Origin: Sphingopyxis sp. QXT-31
Lineage (GTDB): Bacteria > Pseudomonadota > Alphaproteobacteria > Sphingomonadales > Sphingomonadaceae
Assembly: GCF_001984035.1 (NCBI RefSeq)
Contig: NZ_CP019449.1
Coordinates: 4,097,501 to 4,161,500 of the forward strand
Direction: 5' to 3'
DNA length: 64,000 nt
This document shows positions 7,215 to 16,932 of the stretch, piece by piece (position 1 is the first letter of the stretch; every line of letters starts with the position of its first letter). The position numbers and the translations under genes were made by a program. The notes beneath the pieces were generated by a model. That model had not been told where the DNA came from, did no database searches, and saw only the letters and a program-made list of their open reading frames with translations.

Positions 7215-10200
7215 ATGAGTTTCCGCAACATTTCCGCCTGGTGCATCCGCAATCCGGTGCCGCCGATCGTGATGTTCATCCTGCTGTTGCTGGCGGGTCT
7301 CGTCAGCTTCAATCGGATGGACGTCAACGACAATCCCGACGTCGAATTCCCCGCGGTGCAGGTCGTCGTCGTGCAGCCCGGCGCCGCGCCGACCGAGCTG
7401 GAGACGCAGGTCACCCAGCGCGTCGAGGCCGCGATACGCGGCGTCAGCGGGGTCGACGAAATGTCCTCCTATGTCAGCGAGGGCAACAGCCGCACCTTCG
7501 TGCAATTCGCGATCGGCACGCCGATCGACCGCGCCTATAACGACGTCAACCAGGCGGTGCAGCAGATCCGCAGCGACTTGCCCGACGGCATCCTCGAACC
7601 GCAGGTCGTGCGCGTCGACATCGCCGGCGGCCCGATCACCTTTTTCGCGGTCCAGGCGACCGACATGACGCTGGAGCAGCTGTCGTGGTTCGTCGACAAC
7701 ACGGTGGCGAAGGAACTGCTCTCGATCCCCGGCATGAGCCAGGTGCGCCGCTCGGGCGGCGTCGACCGCGAGATCCGCGTCATCCTCGATCCCGCGCGCA
7801 TGCAAAGCTATGGCATCACCGCCAGCCAGATCAACCAGCAGCTGCGCCAGATCAACGTCAACGCCGCGGGCGGGCGCACCGAGATCGCGGGCAGCGAACA
7901 GGCGGTGCGCGTGCTCGGTAACGCGGGCAGCGCCTATCAACTGGGCGATTACCAACTGTCGCTGGGCAGCGGCAGGACAATCCGGCTGAGCGACGTGGCG
8001 AAGGTCACCGACGGCTATGCCGAACAGCGCAACCTGGCGAAGATCGAGGGCAAGCAGGTGCTCAGCTTCTCGATCGAAAAGGCAAAGGGCGCCTCCGACG
8101 TCACCGTCCACGACGAGGCGATGAAGAAGCTGGCCGAGATCAAGAAGAACAACCCCAAGGTGGACTTCAAGATCCTCTTCACGCGCACCGAATATACCAA
8201 GGAGCAATATCGCAGCTCGATGGCCGCGATGATCGAGGGCGCGGTGCTCGCGGTCGTCGTCGTCTTCCTGTTCCTGCGCGACTGGCGCGCGACCTTGATC
8301 TCGGCGCTCGCGATCCCGCTATCGGCGATCCCGACCTTCTGGTTCATGGAGCTGATGGGCTTCTCGCTCAACGGACTGTCGCTGCTGGCGCTCAGCCTCG
8401 TGGCCGGCGTGCTCGTCGACGATGCGATCGTCGAGATCGAGAATATCGTCAGACATATGCGAATGGGCAAGACCGCCTATCAGGCGTCGATCGACGCCGC
8501 CGACGAGATCGGGCTCGCGGTCGTCGCGACGACGATGTCGATCGTCGCGGTGTTCCTACCCGTCGCGCTGATGCCCGGCGTGTCGGGGCAATTCTTCATC
8601 CAGTTCGGCATGACCGTCGTCTTCGCAGTGCTCGTCAGCCTGGCCGTCGCGCGCATGATCACGCCGATGATCGCGGCCTATTTCCTGTCGGCGCAGGGCG
8701 AGCAGGACCATGCCTCGGGGCCGTGGGTCGACCGCTACGAAAATATCCTGCGCTGGACGCTCGACGACAGCAAGCACAAGGCGAAACGCGCGGGTTACGC
8801 CCCCGTACCCACGCGGCTGGGCTTCCTGTGGGCGCCGCTCGCCGCGGCAGCGGTCGTGCTGGTTGCCATGGTGGCGCAATATTACCAGCCGGTGCCGGTC
8901 GGACAGGATGGGCCCAATCCGGCGATTCACTTCCTGCTCGCGACGCCGTTCAGCATGATTGCCGTGTTCCTGCTCGTCAGCCTGCTGTGCATCCTGTTCG
9001 GCGCGATCGCTTATGCGATGGGGGCGCGCGGGTTCGATTTCACGAACTGGGCGAAATTCATGGCCCAGCGCTTCTGGGCGCGTCTGCACGACCATCGCGT
9101 GTGGATCGTCGGCATCGGTGTGGCCGCCTTCCTGTCGAGCATCGTCCTCTTCTACTTCCTGCCGAAGCAGTTCCAGCCGACGACCAACAGCGATTACAGC
9201 CAGATCAGCTACGAATTGCCGCCGGGATCGACGCTCGCGCAGAGCGAGGTGATCGCCAACCAGATCAATACGATTCTCGCGGCGAACACCGTCGTCGACA
9301 ACGCCTTCTTCGACGTCAATGTCGGCGGTGGCAGCGTCTATATCACGCTCAAGAAGGAGCGCCCCACGACCAGTGTCGAATGGGAACGCGGCTTGCAGCC
9401 CAAGATGGCGGCGATCCCCGACGCGCGCGTCTCGTTCCAGAGCCAGTCGGGCGGCTTCTCGGGCCGTGACATCACCTTCATCATCGGCGGCGACGATCCC
9501 GTTGCGCTCGAGAACCACGCGCGCCGGATCGTCCGCGAGATGAGCGCGCTCAAGGAATTGCGCGCGGTACGGATCGAGGGCGACATTCCGCGGCCCGAGA
9601 TCATCGTCAATCCGCGCATGGACCTCGCCGCCGAACTCGGCGTGACGACCGCGGCGCTCAGCCAGACGATCCGCATCGCGACGCTGGGAGACATCGACCA
9701 GAATGCGGCGAAATTCTCGCTGTCCGACCGCCAGATCCCGATCCGCGTGCTATTGTCCGAAGACTCGCGCCGCAGCCTCGCGACGATCGAGAACCTGCCG
9801 GTTCCGACCGCCCGCGGCGGTACCGTGCCGTTGAAATCGGTGGCCGAGATCGGCTTCGGTGCCGGTCCGACCGAGCTCCGCCGCTACAACCAGACGCGGC
9901 GTATCGTGATCGGCGCCGATCTGGCACCAGGGCTGGTGACCGGCAACGCGCAGACCAAAATCGACAAATTGCCGTCGATCGCGAACATGCCGCAGGGCAT
10001 TCGCAAGGTGATCCAGGGCGACGCCAAGTGGCAGGCGGAGATGATGCAGAACTTCCTCGTCGCCGTGGTCGCGGGGCTGCTCCTCGTCTTCGCGACGCTG
10101 GTGCTGCTCTATCGCCGCTTCCTGTCGCCGCTGGTCAACATGTCGTCGCTGCTGCTCGCGCCGCTCGGCGGGCTGCTCGGGCTCGCAGTCACCGGCATGG

Positions 10201-10631
10201 AAATCTCGATGCCGGTGTTCATTGGCCTCTTGATGCTGCTCGGCATTGTCGCGAAAAACTCGATCCTGCTCGTCGACTTCGCGATCGAAGAGATGGACCA
10301 TGGCGTTGCAAAGAACGCGGCGTTGATGGACGCGGGGCGCAAGCGTGCGCAGCCGATCGTCATGACCACGGTCGCGATGGTCGCCGGCATGGTGCCCACT
10401 GCCATCTCGCTGTCGGGCGACGGCGCGTGGCGCGCGCCGATGGGCGTGGTCGTGATCGGCGGGCTGATCCTGTCGACGCTGCTGACCTTGTTGATCGTGC
10501 CCGCGGGCTTCAGCCTGGCCGACAGCATCGAAAAGCGCCTCGGCCGCTTCTTCTCGCGAAACTTGCTGACCTATCGCAAGGGCGACGACGGCAAGCCGCA
10601 TTTGGAGGCCGAACCGCAGCCGGCGCAATGA
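7215..10631 (+). CDS. RND efflux transporter permease (HAE1-like)
   Basis: The 1138-residue inner-membrane pump has the standard AcrB-type layout: TM1 near 12-32, a large periplasmic porter domain, TM2-6 (about 335-495), a central cytoplasmic/TM7 region with an insertion, a second periplasmic domain, and TM8-12 (about 935-1110). TM4 carries the paired aspartates (GVLVDDAIVEIEN, about D401-D402) used for proton relay. The conserved second-half motif GIVAKNSILLVDFAIEE is present. It should export drugs, solvents or similar compounds with the adaptor encoded just upstream. Substrate cannot be inferred. Confidence 0.93.
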   Translation: MSFRNISAWCIRNPVPPIVMFILLLLAGLVSFNRMDVNDNPDVEFPAVQVVVVQPGAAPTELETQVTQRVEAAIRGVSGVDEMSSYVSEGNSRTFVQFAIGTPIDRAYNDVNQAVQQIRSDLPDGILEPQVVRVDIAGGPITFFAVQATDMTLEQLSWFVDNTVAKELLSIPGMSQVRRSGGVDREIRVILDPARMQSYGITASQINQQLRQINVNAAGGRTEIAGSEQAVRVLGNAGSAYQLGDYQLSLGSGRTIRLSDVAKVTDGYAEQRNLAKIEGKQVLSFSIEKAKGASDVTVHDEAMKKLAEIKKNNPKVDFKILFTRTEYTKEQYRSSMAAMIEGAVLAVVVVFLFLRDWRATLISALAIPLSAIPTFWFMELMGFSLNGLSLLALSLVAGVLVDDAIVEIENIVRHMRMGKTAYQASIDAADEIGLAVVATTMSIVAVFLPVALMPGVSGQFFIQFGMTVVFAVLVSLAVARMITPMIAAYFLSAQGEQDHASGPWVDRYENILRWTLDDSKHKAKRAGYAPVPTRLGFLWAPLAAAAVVLVAMVAQYYQPVPVGQDGPNPAIHFLLATPFSMIAVFLLVSLLCILFGAIAYAMGARGFDFTNWAKFMAQRFWARLHDHRVWIVGIGVAAFLSSIVLFYFLPKQFQPTTNSDYSQISYELPPGSTLAQSEVIANQINTILAANTVVDNAFFDVNVGGGSVYITLKKERPTTSVEWERGLQPKMAAIPDARVSFQSQSGGFSGRDITFIIGGDDPVALENHARRIVREMSALKELRAVRIEGDIPRPEIIVNPRMDLAAELGVTTAALSQTIRIATLGDIDQNAAKFSLSDRQIPIRVLLSEDSRRSLATIENLPVPTARGGTVPLKSVAEIGFGAGPTELRRYNQTRRIVIGADLAPGLVTGNAQTKIDKLPSIANMPQGIRKVIQGDAKWQAEMMQNFLVAVVAGLLLVFATLVLLYRRFLSPLVNMSSLLLAPLGGLLGLAVTGMEISMPVFIGLLMLLGIVAKNSILLVDFAIEEMDHGVAKNAALMDAGRKRAQPIVMTTVAMVAGMVPTAISLSGDGAWRAPMGVVVIGGLILSTLLTLLIVPAGFSLADSIEKRLGRFFSRNLLTYRKGDDGKPHLEAEPQPAQ

Positions 10632-10695
10632 TGCAGGCGGCGGTTCGGGCGCGGCGACGGTTGCAACCTTCGCCGCGCTTCGCCATTTGACCCGG

Positions 10696-11961
10696 ATGAC
10701 CGACCGCGCGCTCTCTCAGCCGATTGGTGTCGCCATCCCGGCGAAGCCGTCCAGCATCCGCGTCGTCGCGACGGGCATGCTCGTCGCGATGGCGGCGATC
10801 TTCGTCGCGGCGAAATATTATCAGGACGTCCATCCGGCGGTCGGCTTCATCCGTGCCTTTGCGGAGGCGGCGATGGTTGGCGGGCTCGCCGACTGGTTCG
10901 CGGTCACCGCCTTGTTCCGCCATCCGATGGGGCTGCCGATCCCGCACACCGCCATCGTCCCGCGCAACAAAAACCGCATCGGCGACACGCTGGCGCGCTT
11001 CCTGCTGACCAATTTCCTGCTGCCGCGGCTGATCGCGCGCAAGATGCAGCAGGTCGACATCGCGGGCGCGGTCGGCAAATTCCTGTCGCAGCCTGCGGAG
11101 GGCGGAGGACGGCTCAAGCTCGGTGCTTCGCGCGTCATCGCCGACGCGCTCGGTGCGCTCGATCAGCAACGCCTCGGCGGCATGGTCAAATCGGCGATCG
11201 CCGATCGCCTGCGCGAACTCGACGTCGCGCCGCTGCTCGGACAGGCGCTGCAGGCGGCGCTCGCCGAGGGGCGGCATCAGCCGCTGCTCGATGCGATGGT
11301 AAAATGGGGGTCAAAGACGCTCGACCTCAACGCAAATCTGATCCACCAGATGGTGCACGAGAATTCGAACGCGATCGTGCGGTTAACCGGGCTCGACGAG
11401 AGCATCGCGAACCGAATCGTCGCGGGGCTGGGCAAATTGCTCAGCGAAATGGCCGAAGAGCCCGACCATCCGCTGCGTATCCGCGTCGAAGAAGGCCTCG
11501 CCAAGATGGCGCTCGACCTGCAGCACGATCCCGAGGTGCAGGCGAAGGTTGCCAAGGTCCGCGACGAACTGCTCGAGAACAAGGCGGTCAAGCGCTGGCT
11601 CGACGGGCTTTGGGAACAGGGTCGCGGCGCGCTGCTCAAGGCCGCGCGCAACCCCGACACGATGCTCGCGGGGCGGATCGGCGAACTGGTCACGCAGTTC
11701 GGCACGATGCTGGGCGAGGATCCGCATATCAAGCGCACGCTCAACCGCTATGCGCGGCGCGCGGTGGTCGGCGCGGTCGACAGCTATGGCGAGACCGCGC
11801 TCAAGCTGGTGTCCGATACCATTCGCGGCTGGGACGCGAAGACGATCACCGACCGGCTGGAGAGTGCGGTGGGAGACGATCTGCAATATATCCGGATCAA
11901 TGGGACGCTGGTCGGCGGGCTGGTGGGGGTGCTGATCCACACGGTGGACGTGCTTCTCTAA
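10696..11961 (+). CDS. DUF445 family membrane-associated protein
   Basis: The protein (about 421 residues) has an N-terminal membrane helix (ATGMLVAMAAIFVAAKYY) followed by the DUF445 signature FAEAAMVGGLADWFAVTALFRHP and IPHTAIVPRNKNRIGD. A long helical, charged region and a hydrophobic C-terminal helix (GTLVGGLVGVLIHTVDVLL) follow. I chose the ATG at 10696; a TTG at 10687 is also in frame. Function is not established. Its 3' end overlaps the convergent epimerase gene by four bases. Confidence 0.85.
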   Translation: MTDRALSQPIGVAIPAKPSSIRVVATGMLVAMAAIFVAAKYYQDVHPAVGFIRAFAEAAMVGGLADWFAVTALFRHPMGLPIPHTAIVPRNKNRIGDTLARFLLTNFLLPRLIARKMQQVDIAGAVGKFLSQPAEGGGRLKLGASRVIADALGALDQQRLGGMVKSAIADRLRELDVAPLLGQALQAALAEGRHQPLLDAMVKWGSKTLDLNANLIHQMVHENSNAIVRLTGLDESIANRIVAGLGKLLSEMAEEPDHPLRIRVEEGLAKMALDLQHDPEVQAKVAKVRDELLENKAVKRWLDGLWEQGRGALLKAARNPDTMLAGRIGELVTQFGTMLGEDPHIKRTLNRYARRAVVGAVDSYGETALKLVSDTIRGWDAKTITDRLESAVGDDLQYIRINGTLVGGLVGVLIHTVDVLL

Positions 11962-12749
11962 AGGCAGGCCGCCAGCCCCTCGCGAAAGTTCGGATAGCGC
12001 GGCTTCCAGCCGAGCAGGCGTTTCGCCCGGCCATTCGCGACGCGGCGGTTCTCGGCATAGAAGGCGCGTGCAGCTGGCGACAGCCCGGCTTCATCGAGTG
12101 TCTGGAGCGGCGGCAAGGGCGCGCCGAGCATTGCGCAGCCCCATTCGACCAGCCGGTTCTGGTGACACGGCTCGTCGTCGGCGAGATTATACACCCCCGC
12201 TGGTCCGCGGAACGACGCGAGAATACCGCCTGCGATATCGTCGACATGCACGCGGCTGAAGACCTGATCGGGCAGGGCGATGCGATGCGCGCGGCCTTCG
12301 TTTATGCGGTCGAGGATCGAGCGGCCTGGGCCGTAAATGCCCGGCAGGCGAAAGACGCGCATATCGCCGCGCAGCGCCTGCCATGCCGCATCGGCGGCGT
12401 TGCGGTCGGCGCGGCGGCCTTTGACGGGCGCCGTCTCGTCGATCCACGCGCCGCAGGCATCGCCGTAAACCCCGGTCGAGGAAAGATAGCCGACCCATGC
12501 GGCGGGAGCGAGCGCGATGGCGTCGCCATAGGCGGCGAGCACGGGGTCGGCGCCGGCGACCGGCGGCACCGACGAGAGTATATGCGTCGCCGAGCGCAGC
12601 GCCGCATGCACCGCCGCGCTATCGCCGAACGCGATCGACCCGCCGCGCCCGTCCCGTGTCGTGCCGGTCACGTCCCAGCCACGCGTGGTCAGTCGCTCCG
12701 CCAGATAGCCCGCGGCATAGCCCAGCCCGAAAATCAGCATATGTCCCAT
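11958..12749 (-). CDS. NAD(P)-binding epimerase-like protein (YeeZ-type extended SDR)
   Basis: The protein begins with a Rossmann motif (LIFGLGYAAGYLAERL). It keeps SDR-type landmarks: a LSSTGVYGD strand, RLPGIYGPGRS, the VHVDDIAGGILASF segment and the YNLADDEP strand. The YxxxK catalytic pair of classical epimerases is not obvious, as in YeeZ-like proteins, so the activity is uncertain. Two starts are possible, ATG 12749 and ATG 12740. It is divergent from pepN with only 47 bases between starts, so the promoters must overlap. Confidence 0.8.
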   Translation of the reverse strand: MGHMLIFGLGYAAGYLAERLTTRGWDVTGTTRDGRGGSIAFGDSAAVHAALRSATHILSSVPPVAGADPVLAAYGDAIALAPAAWVGYLSSTGVYGDACGAWIDETAPVKGRRADRNAADAAWQALRGDMRVFRLPGIYGPGRSILDRINEGRAHRIALPDQVFSRVHVDDIAGGILASFRGPAGVYNLADDEPCHQNRLVEWGCAMLGAPLPPLQTLDEAGLSPAARAFYAENRRVANGRAKRLLGWKPRYPNFREGLAACL

Positions 12750-12796
12750 GCCGCGCCTTATTGCGCAGCCCGCGGGCCAAGCCTAGACCCGCCTTT

Positions 12797-15391
12797 ATGA
12801 CCGATGCCTCCTCGACGCCCGCCATCCCCGTCACCATCCACCGCGGCGACTATCGCCCGCCCGAGTGGCAGGTCCCCGACATCGCGCTCGATTTCGCGCT
12901 GGGGATCGCGGAGACCAAGGTTTCGGCCAGCCTGTCGGTCGAGCGCCACGCCGATACAGCGGTACCGCTCGTCCTGCGCGGCGACGGGCTGACCGCAGCG
13001 GAAGTGCGCGTAGATGGCGCGGTGTGGAACGACTGGCGGATGGACGGCCCCGACCTGGTGATCGACCTTGGCGACCGCAGCGCCGCAGCGGTCGAGGTCG
13101 ACACCGTGATCGACCCGAGCGCCAACACCCAGCTGATGGGGCTTTATGCGTCGAATGGCATGCTCTGCACGCAGTGCGAGGCCGAGGGCTTTCGCCGCAT
13201 CACCTTCCACCCCGACCGTCCCGATGTGCTGAGCCGCTACAAGGTGCGCATGGCGGGCGACAAGGCGAAGTTCCCGATCCTGCTGTCGAACGGCAATTGC
13301 ATCGAGCAGGGCGAGGGTGCCGACGGCACGCATTGGGCGCTGTGGGAAGATCCCTGGCCGAAGCCGAGCTACCTGTTCGCGCTCGTCGCGGGCGACCTGG
13401 TGGTCAATCGCGACAGCTTCACCACCATGAGCGGGCGCAAGGTTGAACTCGGGATCTGGGTACGCAAGGGCGATGTGGAACGCACTGGCCACGCGATGCA
13501 GGCGCTGAAGGACAGCATGGCGTGGGACGAGCGCGTCTATGGCCGCGAGTATGACCTCGACCTGTTCAACATCGTTGCGGTCAGCGATTTCAACATGGGG
13601 GCGATGGAGAACAAGGGGCTCAACGTCTTCAACACCCGCTACATCCTCGCCGACCCCGACACCGCGACCGACCTCGATTACGACGGGGTGCAGGGCGTCG
13701 TCGCGCATGAATATTTCCACAATTGGTCGGGCAATCGCGTAACCTGCCGCGACTGGTTCCAGCTGAGCCTCAAAGAGGGCTTCACCGTCTTTCGCGACCA
13801 GAGCTTTTCGGCCGACATGGGATCGCCCCCGGTCAAGCGCATCGAGGATGTCCGCCTGCTCCGAGCCGCGCAATTCCCCGAGGATGCGGGGCCGCTCGCG
13901 CACCCGATCCGGCCCGACTCCTATCAGGAGATCAGCAACTTCTACACCGCGACGGTCTATAACAAGGGCGCCGAGATCATCCGGATGATGGCGACCTTGC
14001 TGGGCGCCGAGCGCTTCCGCGCGGGCACCGACCTTTATTTCGACCGCCACGACGGCGAGGCCGCGACCTGCGAGGATTTCGTCCGCGCGATGGAGGAGGG
14101 CGGCGATATCGACCTCGGCCAGTTCCGCCGCTGGTACGAACAGGCGGGGACGCCGCGGCTGACGCTGGCGCTCATCGAAGAGGGCGGCGACTGGTTGCTC
14201 GACATCGCCCAGACGGTGCCGCCGACCCCGGGCCAGCCCGACAAGCGCCCGATGATGCTGCCGCTGCGCCTCGCGGCCTTTGCGATGGATGGCAGCGGGA
14301 CGGCGATGCCCGACACGCTGGTGACGCTGACCGGTGACAGCCAGCGCGTGGCGCTCGGCCGTTTCGCGGCGCGCCCGGCGCTGTCGGTCAACCGCGGCTT
14401 TTCGGCGCCGGTAATCGTCGATTATGTCCGCGCACCTGGCGAACTCGCCTGGCTTGCCGCGCACGACGACGATCCTTTCGCGCGCTACGAGGCGCTGCAG
14501 CAGCTGATGCTCGATACGTTGGTGGCCGCGGTGTCGGGCGAGACGGCCGACCATGCGGCGGTGATCGATGCGGTCGCGGGCACGCTCGCGGGACGCGTCG
14601 ACGACCCGGCCTTCGTGGCCGAGGCGGTGCTGCTGCCGAGCGAGGCGTTCATCGGCGACCAGATGGTAATCGTCGACCCCGACGCGATCCGCCGCGAACG
14701 GCTGGCGCTGCAGGCGGCGATCGGCCGCGCGCTCGAGGGCGAATGGCGCGATATCCTCGCGGGCGCGTGCCCGCCCGCGACCGACCTGACGCCCAAGGCC
14801 AAGGGCGGCCGCCGCCTGCGCGGCGTCGCCATCGCCTATCTCGCCGCGACGGGCATCGCCGACGTGCCGGCGCTGGTGTTCGGCATCTTCTCGAACGCCG
14901 ACGGCATGACCGAACGTCAGGCGGCGCTCGCGACGCTGGCGCATGGCGACAGCGCCGAGCGCGTCCACGCGCTCGACATCTTCTACCAGCGTTATCGCGA
15001 CAATCCGCTGGTGCTCGACAAATGGTTCCAGGTGCAGGCCTGGTCGCTGCGCCCCGACACGGTCGATGCGGTCAAGGAGCTGGCAGGGCACCCCGACTTC
15101 ACGCTGGCGAACCCCAACCGCGTGCGCTCGCTGTACGGCGCGCTCACGGGCAACCAGGCGGCGTTTCATCAGGCCGACGGCGCGGGCTATCGTTTGATCG
15201 CCGATCTGGTCATCGCGCTCGACCCCAAGAACCCGCAGACCGCGGCGCGCATGATCCCGCCGCTGGGGCGCTGGAAACGCTTCGACGAGGCGAGGGCGGC
15301 GATGATGAAGGCCGAACTCGAGCGGATATTGGCGCAGCCCGGGCTGTCGCGGGATACGACCGAGCAGGCGTCGAAGAGCTTGTTGGGGTAG
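12797..15391 (+). CDS. pepN: Aminopeptidase N (M1 family)
   Basis: The 864-residue cytoplasmic zinc aminopeptidase removes N-terminal residues from peptides. The substrate-binding GAMENKGLN (about 268-276) and the zinc site HEYFHNW (H304, H308) are intact, with the third ligand Glu about 18 residues later in LKEGFTVF. Length and the TCRDWFQLSLKEG context match the E. coli PepN subgroup, including the C-terminal superhelical domain. No Shine-Dalgarno is visible before the ATG, so it may be leaderless or weakly translated. Confidence 0.95.
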   Translation: MTDASSTPAIPVTIHRGDYRPPEWQVPDIALDFALGIAETKVSASLSVERHADTAVPLVLRGDGLTAAEVRVDGAVWNDWRMDGPDLVIDLGDRSAAAVEVDTVIDPSANTQLMGLYASNGMLCTQCEAEGFRRITFHPDRPDVLSRYKVRMAGDKAKFPILLSNGNCIEQGEGADGTHWALWEDPWPKPSYLFALVAGDLVVNRDSFTTMSGRKVELGIWVRKGDVERTGHAMQALKDSMAWDERVYGREYDLDLFNIVAVSDFNMGAMENKGLNVFNTRYILADPDTATDLDYDGVQGVVAHEYFHNWSGNRVTCRDWFQLSLKEGFTVFRDQSFSADMGSPPVKRIEDVRLLRAAQFPEDAGPLAHPIRPDSYQEISNFYTATVYNKGAEIIRMMATLLGAERFRAGTDLYFDRHDGEAATCEDFVRAMEEGGDIDLGQFRRWYEQAGTPRLTLALIEEGGDWLLDIAQTVPPTPGQPDKRPMMLPLRLAAFAMDGSGTAMPDTLVTLTGDSQRVALGRFAARPALSVNRGFSAPVIVDYVRAPGELAWLAAHDDDPFARYEALQQLMLDTLVAAVSGETADHAAVIDAVAGTLAGRVDDPAFVAEAVLLPSEAFIGDQMVIVDPDAIRRERLALQAAIGRALEGEWRDILAGACPPATDLTPKAKGGRRLRGVAIAYLAATGIADVPALVFGIFSNADGMTERQAALATLAHGDSAERVHALDIFYQRYRDNPLVLDKWFQVQAWSLRPDTVDAVKELAGHPDFTLANPNRVRSLYGALTGNQAAFHQADGAGYRLIADLVIALDPKNPQTAARMIPPLGRWKRFDEARAAMMKAELERILAQPGLSRDTTEQASKSLLG

Positions 15392-15400
15392 CGCCGGATC

Positions 15401-16477
15401 CTAGCGACCGATGGTGTCGGCCTTGAGTTCGCCGGGTCCCAGATCGATGGCGATCGCGGCGCGCGTGCCGGGCGCCGAGGCCGGTCCATTGCCGGGGGCA
15501 TAGACCACTGCGGCCTTGTGCGTACGGGCCAGCGCGTCGATCAGGCGGGTGCCGAGGCCGGTGCCGCGCGCGGTGCCGTCGGAGGGCATGCCGGCGCCAT
15601 CGTCCTCGACCGCCAGTTCGATCGAAGAGGGTCCCGTCTGGCGCAGCGAGACGCGAATTTCGCCGTCGCCGCCGTCGGCATAGGCATATTTGCAGGCGTT
15701 GCTGACCCACTCGTTGGCGATCATACCGAGCGCAACGGCCTTGTCGGTGGCGATGCGGACGGGTTCGACGGCGGTCGTCACGCGCCGGATGCCGATGCCG
15801 TTCGACCAGCTTTCGGAAAGATCGCGGGCGAGGCCGGCGAGATAGTCGTCCATCGCGACATGTTCGACGTCGTCGGTCGTGTACAGGCGGCGATTGACCT
15901 GCGCGACGGTGGCGATCCGCTGCTGGGTCTGCTGCAGCGCCTCGCGCGCGCCGGGGTCGGCCAATGTCTTCGACTGCAACGCGATGAAGGACATGATCAT
16001 CTGCAGATTATTGGCGACGCGGTGGTTCACTTCCTTCAGCAACGCTTCGAGCCGGGCGTTGCTGACGCGCAGTTCGGCCTCGGCGGTCTCGCGCGCGCGG
16101 CGGAGCTGGTCGCGTTCGAGCACTTGGTCGAAGGTCGAGGCGAGCAGGTCGAAGAAATCGCCGCCGACCGATTTCACGACATAATCGTCGGCCCCCGATT
16201 TGAGCGCGGCGACCGCGATGCGGCTCTCCTCCGACCCCGTGACATAGACGATTGGCGGGCATTCGCGGAGCGCCCGCAGGGCTTCGAGCGTCGCGAGCCC
16301 GTCCTGTCCGGGCATATAATGATCGACCGCGATCAGGTCGAACGCGGTGACCTTGGCCATGTCGACGCCTTCGGCGCCGCTCGCCGCGACGCTGACGTCA
16401 TAGCCTTTGCGCACGAGCGAACGCTCGGCAAGCCGGCGCATGCCATCGTCGTCGTCGATATAGAGTATGTGGGTCAG
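15401..16477 (-). CDS. Receiver-HWE/HisKA_2 kinase with probable CTG start
   Basis: The protein joins an N-terminal receiver domain (about 1-120; phospho-acceptor D52 in LIAVDHYMPGQDG, conserved K102) to a short coiled coil and a HisKA_2/HWE-type kinase (H152 in EVNHRVANNLQ) with an ATPase domain (NACKYAYADGG; GLGTRLIDALA). The first ATG is at 16441, but starting there removes strand 1 and the acidic pocket of the receiver. The frame continues upstream as LTHILYIDDDDG and is then closed by a stop, and the only sensible start is CTG at 16477. It follows the response-regulator stop by eight bases. It is the third gene of a signalling cassette. Confidence 0.75.
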   Translation of the reverse strand: MTHILYIDDDDGMRRLAERSLVRKGYDVSVAASGAEGVDMAKVTAFDLIAVDHYMPGQDGLATLEALRALRECPPIVYVTGSEESRIAVAALKSGADDYVVKSVGGDFFDLLASTFDQVLERDQLRRARETAEAELRVSNARLEALLKEVNHRVANNLQMIMSFIALQSKTLADPGAREALQQTQQRIATVAQVNRRLYTTDDVEHVAMDDYLAGLARDLSESWSNGIGIRRVTTAVEPVRIATDKAVALGMIANEWVSNACKYAYADGGDGEIRVSLRQTGPSSIELAVEDDGAGMPSDGTARGTGLGTRLIDALARTHKAAVVYAPGNGPASAPGTRAAIAIDLGPGELKADTIGR

Positions 16478-16485
16478 GGGAAGTC

Positions 16486-16932
16486 TCAGGCGGGATCGGG
16501 GTCGGGCACCTGAATCACCGACAGGAACAGCCCGAGTTGGCGGATCGCGTCGGCAAAGCTTTCATAGTTCACCGGCTTGGTGATGTAGACGTTGCAGCCG
16601 AGGTCGTAGCAGCGCTGAATCTCGATCTTGTCGTCGGTGGTTGTCAGCACGACCACAGGGGTCCGCCGCAACGGGCTGTCGTCGGCTTTGAGCTTGGCCA
16701 ATATGTCGGTGCCGCTCATGTCGGGCAGGTTGAGGTCGAGCAACACGAGCGCCGGGCCGTTGCGCACCGGGCCGTCGGAGTCCTCGTAGAGGAATTCCAG
16801 CGCCGACGTGCCGTCGAGGAAATGGTGAATCTTGTTCGAGATACCGGCGCGGCGGATATTCTTTTCGATGAGGCGCGCGTGGCCCTCATCATCTTCGATC
16901 ATCACGATATTGACGGATTGTTGGTCAGGCAT
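16486..16932 (-). CDS. Stand-alone response regulator receiver protein
   Basis: The 148-residue protein is a receiver domain with no output domain. It has the acidic pocket (MIEDDEG, residues 11-17), the phospho-acceptor D66 in LVLLDLNLPDMSG, and the late Thr and Lys (VVLTTTDD, YITKPVNYES). Rcp1-like regulators of this kind pass phosphate between kinases. Its start overlaps the end of the upstream sensor kinase gene by eight bases, which implies translational coupling. Confidence 0.92.
   Translation of the reverse strand: MPDQQSVNIVMIEDDEGHARLIEKNIRRAGISNKIHHFLDGTSALEFLYEDSDGPVRNGPALVLLDLNLPDMSGTDILAKLKADDSPLRRTPVVVLTTTDDKIEIQRCYDLGCNVYITKPVNYESFADAIRQLGLFLSVIQVPDPDPA

Noticed and set aside
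5846..7414. A 522-codon minus-strand frame opposite the RND adaptor
   Set aside because: It spans the adaptor and the start of the pump gene and has no recognisable domain.
12758..15169. An 803-codon open frame on the minus strand opposite pepN
   Set aside because: It is an antisense shadow of a high-GC gene: composition is dominated by Arg, Ala, Val and His with no domain, and pepN itself is clearly conserved.
16441..16441. ATG at 16441 as the start of the receiver-HWE kinase
   Set aside because: It would delete strand 1 and the acidic pocket of the receiver, which are present in frame upstream.
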